Notes under the pieces: model-generated | Told to the model about the DNA's origin: nothing | The model's database searches: none | What the model saw: only the letters and a program-made list of their open reading frames with translations | Made by a program: the position numbers and the translations under genes | Shown: piece after piece, positions 24,599 to 37,900 of the stretch | How positions within the stretch are numbered: position 1 is the stretch's first letter | How the letters are laid out: each line of letters opens with the position of its first letter | From: Agrocybe praecox | Lineage: Eukaryota; Basidiomycota; Agaricomycetes; Agaricales; Agrocybaceae | Reading direction: 5' to 3' | Length of the DNA stretch: 64,000 nt | Assembly: GCA_964017145.1 (NCBI GenBank) | Contig: OZ024840.1 | Span: 2,604,001 to 2,668,000 of the forward strand

Positions 24599-25717
24599 TC
24601 ATCCTCGGTATGTGCAGCAGCTGTAATTATGATCTTGTTATTTCTTCTAAATTGAACAAATTATATCCTGTGCGTACCTCAACACGTATGGTATAACTGA
24701 TACCATTAAGCAGGCAAAAGCAGCCCACACAATGAACAATCCATTCCCTGAGGATACTGTGATATCGAGGAGATGTAGATCGACAGGATTGACTGAAGTA
24801 TTGATTATGCTAGACTTTTGTATTAGCACAGTCCATACACTTGCTCCGATCAACAGTAAGAGGCTCCCGATGGCCGAGAAAATGCCCGACAAGAAGAATG
24901 TGAGATTATTTTTGGCAATGCCTCTATGTGGTCAGGCTCATGAGTTAAAACAGTAATCGAGGAGTTGAATGACTGACGTTACCAATGCCAAAGCTGCACA
25001 AACGGTCCCCAGAAGAATCATCCAGTATGCGGCTTTAGACGAATCCCCCAAATATTTCGAATCTCGAAATGTATTTTCTGGTATAATGGGTCCAGTCAAA
25101 ATGCTGTAGTTCAAAAGCATATCGGCCGTGATAATGTCGTAAGGAGTGAATCGTTCTCCAGCGGTATGATTTCCACAAATGCCCGCATTTTCTTCCACAT
25201 AAGCGCAATAGTTATACAATCCAAATTCGTAAAACTGGCGCAACCCAGCACCGGCTTGAAGAGGTGCACTAGCGTTGTCGGTATATAGACCTACAACCTG
25301 GTTGACATTTGAAATGGTTGCTTGTATGGTCGACCTGTCAGGCTAGTTAATGGTGATTAGGTGGAAAGAGGACATGGAAATAAGTTACCCATAACCACTC
25401 ATATCAACTTTTACCTGTTCGATCGGCATTGAAAAGCGAATGAAGAACAAGAGCATATAGCGGTTACCATAAATATTTTGCGGGGGACTGTAGAGGTATT
25501 TATTTGTGCAATCTACGAGGGAAGTTAGACGTAATCGGATAGTTTGTAGGGATACGAACATGGACAAAAATGAGCAGAAGTAACGACGCCAGGCTTTGGA
25601 CGAAAAGTTAGTAGGGAGAAACGCAGAAATGTATAAGAAGACGCACGAGAGAACTGAAGCAAATCCGATGCAAAATTCTCCGCGTACTACTGCTGTGCGT
25701 TGTGCTGTTCGTTGCAT
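24599..25717 (-). CDS. SUR7/PalI family membrane protein
   Basis: A four-TM, claudin-like protein of fungal plasma-membrane domains (SUR7/eisosome or PalI pH-signalling type). The start at 25717 gives MQRTAQRTAVVRGEFCIGFA, leading into TM1. The extracellular loop contains FYEFGLYNYCAYVEENAGIC, close to the family's FGLWNYC signature with paired cysteines. Further TMs are AAYWMILLGTVCAALALV, a segment around FSAIGSLLLLIGASVWTVLI, and FIVWAAFACLMVSVIPYV. I place the last intron as a 57-nt GT-AG intron, giving the C-terminus YVLSCCTYRG and stop 24599-24601. A shorter 31-nt alternative would end HTEDED at 24592 but is below the usual intron size. Divergent from ATG26 across 167 bp. Exact subfamily is uncertain. 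Confidence 0.75.
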
Positions 25718-25884
25718 TTGTGAGAAGAGAGCCAGCAGCTGCTGGTGAATCGGAATGTCGCCTCAAGTTCGCCTCATATGTTGAACGTGTTTCTTACGTA
25801 ATAAAGCCATTAGATTCAAATACGTAACGTCGGAATAGCTGACGATGATGACCGCCGCCGTGCCCCTAGCTTGAGCCCATTAGT

Positions 25885-28800
25885 ATGTCTCCCACCCCTC
25901 AGGACTCCATCCCTCCCCCGCAAAGTCGAGTTAAGCGCATCTCCAGTGCCGTAGAGAAGACAGTCGATAAATTAAGCAGGAGCGTGAGCGCTACAACGTC
26001 TAGCACTCCTATTTCTCCTTCTTCTCCCTCAAGGCGTGCCTTCACCATAAGCCGACGACATAAACCTCAACAGATGGTGTCGGATACTGAAGGTACTTGG
26101 ACTCCAGAGGGTCTCTCTTTGGCTTCAGTCATATGCTAAGTCATTGCCTTTATCTAGTCCTGTCTTTGCCCGCGAAACCAGCCACAGAAGATTCACCATT
26201 TATACGCCCACCTTCTCCACCGATACGACCCTCAATACATCCCTCTTTTCAAGGAGATGGATCGGTATTATAATCGGTTGATCTTTGCACTCTGTGCTAA
26301 TAGTTTTGTCTAGATGCGTGCCGGCACACAAACTCTTATACAAGCACTGCAGGCCCTGCCTTGGATGACCAGTGACAATGAGGAAGATGGTCCAATGGAG
26401 CCCACTGATTCGGATACTGACGTAGAAACGAGACCCAAGCGTAAATGCTCATATTCTCGCATTTCGTTCAACGTGGGCTGAATTTTGTTTGCAGTAAAGC
26501 ACCTATCTTCTTCTATTCACGCAATTCACCGCCCACTGGCCCGTTCACAGCGCCTCAATATGCCGCAATCTTCTATGTCTACGTATACACGGAACTCTAC
26601 CACAGAAGAGACTACAGATGAACTGTCGCCTGAAGAAGACATTGAGAATGACTTCGAAGAAACCCCCAGGTTACCGAACGATGTTCCTTCGCACATGCGG
26701 GGTATGAGCAACTCCATAGTCCGAGAACATACACCTTTCGATGCTATGAAAGAACGTGCAAATAGTATGGCAACTGTTCGAATTCATCGACGCGCTCGTC
26801 TTGCCGAGAAGCTTAAAGAGGTTTTCGATCTTGAGGACATCAAGGAAGTAACAGCTGGTCTGTCAATTCTTCTGTTGTTATCATTTTGTTGCTGACTCTT
26901 GCATTAGAAATGCCTTGCTGGCTGCTTCGTTCCGTCTGTATGTGTATTTTGATATTCCAAATTTCGAAAGCATTTTCTAAGCAAACAAACTCAGTGCTTC
27001 AAGGCTACATGTATCTGACTAATTCGTATTTATGTTTCTTCGCCCACATGCCTTCACGAGAGGTAACAGGCTACTTTTTGAAATCTTGTAGAATCATTCT
27101 CATCGGATATTTTAGGACCAAATATTGAAATCAGGATCTCTGAACAAGAAAGCTCAAAGAACTAAACGTTGGATTAAGCATTGGTTTGTTTTGAAGAATG
27201 ATGCTTTGTCTTGGTATCAATCGTCTTCGGTAGCTTATTTTTTTGTGTTTCTCGATGAATCTTATTCAACTTCTCCAGGATCCTTACTTTCCTCATGGGA
27301 TAGTAGATTTGCGATATGCAATATCGTGTGAACCTTCCGGTGAAAAAGGCCTACGTCTACGTACACACTCCAAAACAGTCGTTCTTTCTGCGGATTCTGT
27401 CCCAAGTCGTGAGGAATGGGTGAAATCTATACGCAAAGTTATATTCAAAGCTCAAAATATGGGAGACAGCGTTAAAGTGAGTTTTGTATTGTGTACATAC
27501 GCCCCCCCAAAATAACACTCTTCCCTTGCCAAGATCGCCATCCCGTATACTGCGATATTAGATGTAGAAAGGTCGAACGCCATGGACTTTAGCGAAACTA
27601 TTGAAGTTAAAACCGTCGACAAAGAAGATCATTTTGCAGTCGACTCTTATTTCTTTGCTTACTTTCACAATCTTCCTGATGCTTTAGAGCAGATACGTGA
27701 TGTTGTTCGGAATTGCCGTAGTTCTAACCCTCTTAATGGGCCGGCTCCTGCCTTGCTTGACACCACTACTGCTCGTTCAACTTGGACCCCCGAACGCTCG
27801 GGCAGCGTCCCAGCGAGCTCAGTAGAGTCGCCTTCTAAACCATCAGGGTTTAGGCTATCTGCTATTTTCCGTCCATTCTCCGATAGCAACACAACGAGAG
27901 GAGCATCCATGCCCGTTATTACAGATCTACAAAACGACGACTATACTCACATTTCACGTAAACCCAATTCTTCCTCCTTTGTTCCAATGACTATGACCAC
28001 ATCACCCAAACAAACCGAATCAGTACTACCACAGAAGAGTCCTGAATTATCGGAATCACCTAGCTGGCGTACGGCACAATCTTTACCGCCTCTGGAACAC
28101 ACGTACCCACCCTCTACTTCTGCGTTACAGATCTATCCTAACCATTCTTCCTTGAACAGAGAGAGCAGCACCAGCTCCTGGGCAGTGGGCGTTCCTTCAT
28201 GGTTTAAAGCGCCAAGAAAGGTATTTGGCGGCTCATCAGCAGTTGTGGACTCGCCTACTATATTCTCGCCCGTTAAGGAAGTATACACGAGCTCAACGGT
28301 GTCATCACCTGGCCCCATAAGTCAATTAAGTGGGCTGGGAGACCTCGCTTTTAGCGTTCTTGAAACACCGGATATGCTTCCTGATCAAGAAACTGCTGAG
28401 AAATTCAGAAATGCATTTGCCTACGATGAGAAAGAAACACTTCTTGGATGTAAGTTATTATTTTTATTCCCAGAAAAACATTAACATTATTTCAGATTTT
28501 CCGGGTTACATTTATAGACTTCTTCCTGTTATTGGAAAACTTTATATCTCCACAAATTACTTTTGCTTCAAATCGAGTGGCCCAATAGCTCGTACGCGGG
28601 TTAGTACAATCTCAGGTGTTCGTTTTTTGTTTGTCTATAATGACTCTCTTGCTAGATGACCCTACCATTAAGAGATATCTTGGCATCTGAAAAGTCAAAG
28701 GCGACGAGGTTCGGTCATCACGGTTTAATAGTGATCATCAAGGGTCATGAAGAACTATTCTTCGAGTTCAGTGCAGAGGATAAACGTGATGCATTTGTCA

Positions 28801-30958
28801 GTCTTCTAGAACGACAAATGGAGGACGTAAAGAAGCGACTGGACTCAGGAGAGCCTGTCGCTCCCTCGTCTGGAGAACGGGACGCACTCATTCTAGAAGA
28901 ACTTGAAGCAAAGCATTCTTCTGACGGGGAATTCGATCCGGCACCTCCTCCTGATAACATGGCCGATTCTCTTCCCGCCGTTATGTTTACATCTGCTTCT
29001 TCGACATTTTTGACGTTCAAGCCCAATAAATCCCTTCATTTTACTTTCCTAACAATCGGTTCGCGAGGAGACGTTCAGCCATACATAGCCCTGGCTAAAG
29101 GCCTAATGGTAGATGGCCATAGATGCAGAATTGCCACCCATGGCGAATTTAAGGAATGGATTGAATCTGTACGTTCCTGCTAACAATCTTTATTTTAAAG
29201 CATGAAACTGACCCACTACAGCACGGCATTGAATTTGGATTCGTGGGCGGTGATCCTGCCGAGCTTCTGAGAATATGTATAGAGAATGGGACATTTACTG
29301 TTTCGTTTTTGAAGGAAGGACTCTTGAAGGTTTGGCTGATCGATTCTCGCGTACTGCCACTGTATTGACTAACCTCTTCGCTGTCAGTTTCGGGGGTGGC
29401 TCGATGACCTGTTGAAAACATCCTGGGAAGCATGCCAAGGGACGGACATATTGGTTGAAAGTCCAAGTGCTATGGGTGGCTACCATATCGCAGAGGCTCT
29501 TGCTATTCCTTACTTCCGTGCATTCACTATGACATGGACGAGGACGAGGTATAGTTAAACTTCTTCCATGTTAAAAACAATCGCTAAACCTAACTGCAGA
29601 GCTTACCCGCACGCTTTCGCGGTACCAGAGCGCAAGGTGAGGAAAATCACGTTTTTCTCAAAAAGACGTTAAAAACTAAAATCAACCAGATGGGCGGAAG
29701 CTACAATTATATGGTATTTCTTCTTGCGCTCATTTATCATTTCCTTGTTTCACACTATTTTAGTCTTATGTTATGTTCGATCAAGTTTTCTGGCGCGCGC
29801 AGGCAGGGCAAATAAATCGCTGGCGCCGCAATTTATTGCACCTGGGCCCTACTAATCTTGACAAAATGGAACCTCATCGGATCCCATTCCTATACAACTT
29901 TAGTCCACATGTGGTCCCTCCGCCATTAGATTGGCCTGAGTGGATCCGTGTCACAGGTATCTCGCTATTGTTGCTTTTTTTTGACCCACTAATAAACCAA
30001 TGTTTTATAGGTTACTGGTTCTTAGATGATGCGGAAGTTAGTGCTCAAAAATGGACCCCACCAGCATCACTGGTCCAGTTTATTGACAATGCCCACAAGA
30101 CGGGCCACAAACTAGTTTACATAGGATTTGGCAGCATAGTTGTTCCAGACCCAAAAGCGATGACACATTGCGTGATCGAAGCTGTGAAGCACAGTGGAGT
30201 TCACGCCATTCTGTCTAAAGGCTGGTCAGATCGGTTGCAGGCTAGAAGTAGTGAAGTGGCTGAGCCTGAAGAACCGTTGCCCCCAGAAATCTATCCAATA
30301 TCCTCTGTGCCTCATGATTGGTTATTCCGGCGCATAGATGCTGCTTGCCACCATGGTGGTGCTGGGACCACTGGAGCCAGTTTACGAGGTTTTTTATTTT
30401 ATTTTGTCAAGAATTATTGGTTATCTGACGAAAACTATAGCTGGGATCCCAACGATTATTCGACCTTTCTTCGGCGATCAATTCTTTTGGGCAGATCGTG
30501 TCGAGGCGCTAGGAGTTGGGACTGGTGTAAGAAAGCTTACCGCTTCTACTCTATCAGACGCCCTTGTCAGTGCTACCACAGACGCGAAGCAGATTGCACG
30601 AGCCAAGCTGGTTGGTGAACAAATCAGGGGGGTAAGTACTGTTCGATTAAAAGAGTGCAAGTATGAAATTTAAGGTCTATTTTAGGAGGATGGTGTCTCG
30701 ACTGCTATTGAGTCTATATATCGTGATATGGAATATGCTCGATCTTTAATCAAGAGGCATACTGTGGAGGAACATGACGAGCATGAAGACAGTATCGCAG
30801 AAGACTCTACTGTTCGACAACGGGACAACTTCTCACCAGGATCTCCCTCCGGATATAGTTCAGTAGGCTCGGCGAGAGCTCCAAGTGAGGATTGGAGTGT
30901 CATTTCAGATCAAGAAGACCGCCGTTCTTCTTTAGGTTCTCGTCGTAGTGCCAACTAA
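25885..30958 (+). CDS. ATG26: Sterol 3-beta-glucosyltransferase
   Basis: Transfers glucose from UDP-glucose to ergosterol; some fungi need it for pexophagy. The start at 25885 reads [20 protein letters not shown]. The disordered N-terminus is followed by GRAM1 ([19 protein letters not shown] on to [18 protein letters not shown]), a PH domain ([20 protein letters not shown] to [14 protein letters not shown]), a Ser/Pro-rich linker, GRAM2 ([13 protein letters not shown]), then the GT-B catalytic half ([20 protein letters not shown]). UDP-sugar binding is marked by [12 protein letters not shown] and [14 protein letters not shown]. The tail is Ser-rich. Introns are numerous and include a 24-nt microexon at 29690-29713 (MGGSYNYM). 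The domain order is the normal one for fungal ATG26, and I see no disrupted motif. Confidence 0.95.
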
Positions 30959-31200
30959 ACGGCCAGTATATACGTAGGTCCACGGTTGTACTCAGCGTGG
31001 GATTTCGATGGAGTGACGCCTTTCTCTCGGGTAGATTAATGCATTATGTTTTCTTCTTTTTTCCACTGTAGAAAGCGATTTTCTGAATGATTTCCCCGTG
31101 CAACATATTAACTACAGTCCAGTTATAGGTAATGTGATTGATAATAATATGATAATATGTATATACATACGCTTATTCAACCCGTAGATATTATCCATCC

Positions 31201-32889
31201 TTACATCGTAGTACCAGCATTATAATGCTCCTCGAATACTTTTTTACTAAATTGACCAAATGTCAACTCATCTGAGAGACGCTGATTGGTATTGGGTTGC
31301 ATAAAAAGCGCGAAGGATTCCCTGGAAATTGTGCTATTGGAGGACGAGCCAACTCGAACACAATGCGGAGTAGCAAGGAGCCGCTTATTAGTTGCGACTT
31401 CTAGAGCCTCGCCCGTTTGGAAGGCGATGCAATTTTCTGGGATTGAGGCCTTGACAAGCGCTCCTCCGCGGGTACGGATGTACAAGCCAGACGTTGGTGA
31501 AGGACTTTTAACAAATTTTTCCTCGCCATTCTCCTGTTTCTCTATGAACATTGCCTATAAAATGTATGAGAGAATGTGGTATAAATCAGGAGTTTCATAC
31601 CGGACATAGTCCTGTCAAAAGGGAGTGGTCTAGATGGAAACCGCACCAGTTGTCGATTGGGGCATCTTCATCAGGCGTTGCACCTGGTGGTGGAGGAAAG
31701 TAGTGCAATAGACGGGCCTTTGTTGTGTGTGAGCGACGAATGAGATCTACCAGGGACAAGGTAGAGTCGAGCAACTGGGATGAGACTATTTGCATGAAGC
31801 CTTAGTGCTGTACTATACAACGATGAAAAGGTTCATTACCGAAAGGTTGACAAGCGACGGCCAAGAGGCATCCCACATCAAATATAAACCTGACTCAATG
31901 GAGATGGTATTTTGCAACATCGGGTTGTATAAAAGTACTTACTTTGACAAGTTTTTAAAGGCACCTTCGAAATCTTCAATCCTTGGTTCATCCTTTTTAG
32001 GCCCTGTTTGGTAAAATCGAAAACAGGGTTATTACCATAATCTATCATGAATAACTTACAGATATTTTCTCCGTAATATTCAGGGAATATTGCCTTCTCC
32101 TCTAAAGGGATCGCCGCGTCCTCGACGTCGATAGGATTCGCATAATATGAACCTTTGAGGGTATCTAGTATTAATGGCAACAGAATGATTGAGTCTCATT
32201 CAGGCCTGGGTCTAAAAGGAGTTTTCACCTGGCAGCCCGTTCATAATTTCCTACAAGAAGGGATGAATATGGAGATCAAAGCAGTGCAAATGAGATCGCC
32301 CGACCTTGCCGTGTGACCATCCGAAGCTTGTAAATTCAGTGTTAATTTTGTGCTACCAAGATAGACGTACCGACAAACCTAAATTTGCTAGCAGGATCGG
32401 AATAACGCTCACGAACAGATTCATCAAGCTGTCCAAACTGATATGCTAATCGCAACAGTCGTTCGCGAAACAAAGGATATTCTGCAGGCAAGTCGCGAAT
32501 AATGACAATACCCAATGAAGAAGGGTCAGACCCAAAAGCCTTTTCTGTGCTAATGGGTAAGCAAAAGGTATTGATTACACAAAATTAGTGTACCAATCGC
32601 TTCCCCCAGAGCCTCTGGGCAAGAGACTAGAGCACGATAAGGGATGACGACGACGCCATCTTGACTGAGTTCAATCCCAGTATATCCAGGTTCCTACAGA
32701 GACAGCAGACATGAGCAGAGGTTTTTTAAGTTTAAATAAAAGTATTTTCGTGCCATGGAAAAAGTCAAGAGAGATTTGGTGAATTCTAGACCGGAGACTT
32801 ATATTGATTGCTATCTTTTGAGATGTTTTTTTATCCGGTAAATGCCGCGCGGAGTCCGAAATACATACGTGCGGTGTTTGGTTTTTCAT
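31201..32889 (-). CDS. 2-oxoglutarate/Fe(II) dioxygenase, isopenicillin N synthase-like
   Basis: A non-haem iron oxygenase of the 2OG-Fe(II)/clavaminate-like superfamily. The iron triad is visible: HxD in WCGFHLDHSLLTGLCP and the distal His in LATPHCVRV; the RxS 2OG-binding pair is in ISRESFALFM. Upstream segments read EPGYTGIELSQDGVVVIPYR, LGIVIIRDLPAEYPLFRERL and SYYANPIDVEDAAIPLEEKA, in the family order. The C-terminus FGQFSKKVFEEHYNAGTTM ends at 31201. The likely start is ATG at 32889 (MKNQTPH), joined through a 175-nt intron (32868-32694) to EPGYTG; this first exon is the least certain part. Substrate is unknown. If the start is right, only 44 bp separate it from the divergent RRM gene. 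Confidence 0.8.
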
Positions 32890-32933
32890 GTTCGGGTTTC
32901 TGCCTAAACACCATCACTGCTATTTCTCTCGGA

Positions 32934-34758
32934 ATGGCTGCTCCAAACGCAGTAGACGATTCTTCAATGCCACTCGACAACTGGGGTCCTCAAGATGAGC
33001 AACGTGTTGGTCCTGGGGCCAATGGTCAGTCCGTCGCTGGAACGTCTCTTCCTGTCGACGACCGTAGCACTGGTCAGGATCCCGACAATGCAGACTATCC
33101 TCGTGGTTCCAGCGTAAGCGACAATGAGACGTTTCGCGAAAAGCAGGTCAAGGTGCTTAGGTTATTTCCTGTCTGTCATTTGCTTGCTTGGTAGGAGCTC
33201 TTTGCTGGGTTTGGCATTCCAATGCTAGGCTACGTTTGGTCTTTGAGCTTCTCCCTCTGAATTCTTCTTTGGGGACTATCCTTTGCTGTGTCTCGAATAA
33301 CTTCTTTTGTTTACGTATGTCTCTACTGGTGTTTACTTTCTGCTGTGCAGCCGAACAAAGTCTACATCGGTGGCCTTCCTGAACACACTCGACAAGAAGA
33401 CTTACAAAGTTGCTTTGGAAAAATCGGCAATATTATCAATATTGAACTGAAGTGTGTTTCATTTTCTCTACATAAGCACCTTTTCATGACTGATGCAATA
33501 CTGTAGAGTGGGCTATGGATTTGTGGTACGTTGCTCATGTCAACCAATCAAGGGTCAATTTGTCCAATCCACGCCCACAGGAATTCGATAGCAGAGAAGC
33601 GGCTGAAGAAAGCGTGGCTAAATATCACGAAGGTTTTTTCATGGGAAATAAAATTCGCGTCGAACTCTCTCATGGCGGAGGTCGGACAGCAAAATTCGCG
33701 GGTGATCCTGGCGCTTGTTTTAAATGTGGGCAGATGGGTCACTGGGCAAGGTACGATCTAATGCATTCATGCTGAATTCTTTTTGACAAGAGAATCCTAT
33801 ATATTTTGTAGAGAGTGTCCCAGTAATCCAGCTCCGTAAGTCATCCACAAGTCGCAATCGGTTTGTCTTTGATATTCAGACTTTTCTATAGTTCTCATCG
33901 GCGTCAAAACAATTATGATCCTCCTCTGATTGACCGCATTCAACGAGAATACACTGCTGGTCATCCTCGAAACTTGCCACCCCGGGAGGATTTCCCTCAA
34001 CGGCCACCCCCTAGGGATGGTAGATATGATTTTCCTCCGCCGCCCGCAGTAAGAGATCACCGTAGGCCACCGTCTCCTGGGGACTATCGGGACTACGGCC
34101 CACCACCTCCTGGCTCTCGAGGCAACATCCGTGACTTTGATGATTACCGAAGAGGTCCTCCACCTCCTATCGAAGATCGGGAAAGGTTCCCACCTCCTCC
34201 AGACTTTCGTGGGCGTTATCCGCCGCCGTCTGATAATGTTTACCGTGGCTACGCTGCACCTCCTCCTCCACTCTATGATCGGTATGACCGAAGGCCTAAT
34301 GACAGGTATGCATCTTACCCTCCCCCTCCTGGGCCTGGTCCTCGGCCACGTACCCCTCCTAGGGGCAGGGAAGACTATGATAGACCACCTCGGTAAATCA
34401 TCAAGGCTTTTGATTATTTTGCCATTCTAAAACTTTTGTCAGTGATTATCCCGATTATCGTGGCCGTCCTGCTAGTCCCCCGCGTTACCCCCCTGATTAT
34501 TCTCGTGTGAACGCAAATGCCCCTCCTCCAAGGTATAGGTCAGTACACATTTTACAGAAGACGCTAATCGAAACTGAATTCATTTCCAGGCGCCGATCAG
34601 CCAGCCCCGTCAGGAATGGACCTCCATATGACCCATACCCAATGAATGGATATATTCCTGGACCTGTTCCTGCTGTTCCTCCTCGTAATAATCGGGATTA
34701 TGGCCCTCGTAACAATCGTGATATGATTGAGCCTGTTGGCGCTTACAGGCGCCCGTAA
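32934..34758 (+). CDS. RRM and CCHC zinc-knuckle RNA-binding protein (SR-like)
   Basis: Nuclear RNA-binding protein resembling RRM-plus-zinc-knuckle SR splicing factors. The start at 32934 reads MAAPNAVDDSSMPLDNWGPQ. The RRM has RNP2 VYIGGL and RNP1 KVGYGFVEF, and is followed by the zinc knuckle CFKCGQMGHWAREC (CX2CX4HX4C). The rest is a long Pro/Arg/Tyr/Asp-rich tail (RGPPPPIEDRERFPPPP and similar) ending IEPVGAYRRP. RNP1 is encoded by a 19-nt microexon (33507-33525), and the last zinc-knuckle Cys by a 24-nt exon (33812-33835). The first intron (33153-33350) is 198 nt, several times the local norm. Role in splicing is inferred from the domain set. It converges with the GYF gene. Confidence 0.85.
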
Positions 34759-34990
34759 AGCGATTTTGTATCATCATTTGCGAGCATTCATGTCTTTGGA
34801 ATATCTTCTTATATAGTGCCCTTTGATTTACAATAAACTAAATGCTCTTGATCATCCATGAAATACAGCAAAAATACAGGATAACTCTTTTGTTTAATAG
34901 TTCAATTCATGCCCTACATCGCAAATGACGAACTCAACGGGAAAAATTACTAGTGTATTACGATGTTAATTTGATGTTTGCACAACATTT

Positions 34991-37900
34991 TTATGATCTC
35001 CCGCCCTTCTTCTTCTTGTTAACAACCTTGAAGCCCCATTCTGGCTGAGCAGCTTTTGGGGTCGCTTTCACGACGTCAGCAATAGAAATAGGCTTGGCGG
35101 GTGCCTTGCCAGAACCGGTGTTGCCTTTTGCTCTGGCAGTCGCATCTGCCTTCCTCTTTGCAACGAATTCCGACGCAAATCTACGACCGTCAAGAGTTGT
35201 ACTGTTGGAATAAATAGTATCTGAGATGATTTCAGTGGTAGATGCATCGGGCTCCAACGGGAAAGATAACAGCATCGAAACAATTTCCTCAACTTGATAA
35301 AATCTGTAAATCAAATGGTCGCGAACGATGAGACTTCAAGTACGTACCATTTACGGAAGCATTGAGACCTTTCAAAGAATCGCTCAACCATTTAAGGAAG
35401 TCGTGAGAAGGAGGTTCCGGTGTGTCGTCTTGTTTGAGAGTAAAGTGTTTAGGCTTCGACAAAGTAGTTCCAACTCTCTGGGTTGAAGGTAATGGCGGTC
35501 TAGAGATAGACGCTGCCGATACAGGTACTGAAGTCGAAACTTGTGCAGGAGGGCGCGCTGACACGGCTGCGACAACAGGAGTTGCCTTGCCGCTAGGGCC
35601 AACCGTGGTCCAGACATTAGCGCTGGTAGAAGTCGTTGAAGATGGAGTTGGAGCACTCTAACATATAATCAGGAACGAGAAAAAAACTGGACTGGTATTT
35701 ATTCAAGAACTCACCTTAGTTGTAGTATCGGCATAAGGCCGTTTAGGGATGGCAGAAATCGTCGGCTCTTTGAATAAGGTTTTCTTGCGCACTTCCTCTT
35801 CCTCCTGAATTTCTTTCATAGACTTCTTGGCTGTTACTGGCTTGAGCGACGTAGTCCAAACGGGTATGGCAGGCGCTTGTGCTGGAGCCGCAGAAGTTTC
35901 ACGTGGTAAAGAATTACCACGAGCCCCAGCTTGGGATGTGGGAAGTCCCCATGAAGCAGTGAATGGTTGCAGGTCGTCCTTCAGGTCAGATGCCGCCGCA
36001 CGAGCAGCACGTTCTTTCTCTCTCTCAGCAGCCTTGCGCGACTCAAGCTTCTTTGCTTCGGCCTCCTGAATTTGGCGAAGACTAACAGAAGAACCAGTCG
36101 TCGTTTTCTTCTTACTCTCATCTTCCTTGACCCAGGCCATTTTAGTAACAGATGGCACTGTTGTCAAAAATTCGATGGGTGCTGGGGAAGGCTGGGTGGT
36201 GGAACTTTGATTCGATGGTGTATTTGCCTGGACCACCTTTTTCGCACTAGGCTGCTGGGGAGGTGATGTTGCGTTTGACGTCGACTCTGGTTGCTGTTCA
36301 GCCACTGGACGCTTCAGTGACTCTGGCTTCTCATGAGATTCTTGTCGTTGATCGTGCTGTCCAGCAGTGGAATGACTTGTGGCCCCGTCATCTTTCCATG
36401 ATAATTCTTGAGCATCAACCAAGTCGAGTATGTCGGATTCATTGTGGACAACTGTGGTGGGTTTCTCATTCCAGGCTGCGTGAGCAGCAGATGAGGATAT
36501 GTTTGATGTGGTTTGAGAAACTTCCGACTGTTCTGTGGGGTTAGGCGGTGACGAATCCGATGTTTCACCCCATGGTACGGACGGAGCTGTGGGCACATTT
36601 GAGACTGTATTTCGAGGAGATTGAGTGGCAACAATATCGTCATTAGGATCACGGAATGAATATAACGTTGAGAGATGTCCTTCGGAAGTTCCTCGCACAG
36701 GCAACGCGTATTGTTGTTGTTGTATAGGCGAATTCTGGAACGTTGGCTGATTGGCGTAATTGTAGTGCAAAAAGTTTGCTGGATTCGTGTCAGCAGGGTG
36801 TTGGTTACTTGCAAAGTTCGTTTGCCCATTCATCTGCGGATGACTTGTGTTGAATGTTCTTGAAAGAGGAACATTGTTGCCAATTTCGGAATGGCGCTGT
36901 TGTAATTGACCAATATCTGCCAATTGAGCCAAGTTAGATACATTGCTGTATCCGTAACTTGTAAAAGTCAGATCTCGGTCCGGCACATAAGGATTATACG
37001 ATGGGTTATTGAGACCAGTTTGGAATTCGTGACCGATGATTCTTCTGTCGGAATATGGGGAAGGGCGATCCGGTATCCCGAAGCTTGTAAGCCGACCATT
37101 AGGTTCCCCCCCATAGTACGCCTTATTGTCCCATCCACCAAAAGCTGAGGAATCGGGAGAAGGATTGCCTAAATGTGAAGCGCCAACAGACGAAGATGGA
37201 GATTCAGATCCTGCATTGACGTATGATTCAAGAGTGCTTGTTCGTAGCGACCTTATGGGAGCGGGTTGCAAAGGTTCGATAAAGGTCTGGTCTGACATCG
37301 AATGAGTATAGCCTCCCGATGAACTTGCATGGTTAAATGAGTTGAAAGAAGGTATCGGAGATAAGAATATGTTTTCTCCGTTTGAGCGTTGAATAAGCTC
37401 TGCGACTGTGGTCCATTGCGTGTCGTAACGAATTCGTTTCATAGGCAAATCACCTGAAAAATAGCCATCGTTATACCACTTCTGCATGAGATCAGCGCGG
37501 AAAGGCCCTGGTGTACAAAAAGTGCATGAGCAACGGTGCGATATCCTAAAATTAAGCGATGCATCGATTCGCACCTTGAACTTGTCCTGTAGGATCTTTG
37601 TATGACCACTCGATAGAAGCCAAATCAACCAGCCCAGGGGGAGGTCCCACATTGGCATGATTAGGCCCGAATGGATCAGAATTGACGCTTCCGTTGGCAG
37701 AGAGAGCATTCTGCGCAGTATCTTGAACGTTTTCAGTGTTACTAGTCGCATATTGTTTTTCAGGAGACGGATGGGAAGATTGGGTAGAAAAGACATTGGA
37801 CTCTGTCTCTGTATTGGACTGTATGGTATTCGCATGGCCTTCTTCCTTCTCTTCGCGTATGCCGGATGTCTTGATTTCTTGGGAATTCTCGGTGGCCTCT

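Noticed and set aside
24592..24661. 31-nt intron giving the SUR7-like C-terminus HTEDED
   Set aside because: Too short for this genome; a 57-nt GT-AG intron gives the more family-like end SCCTYRG.
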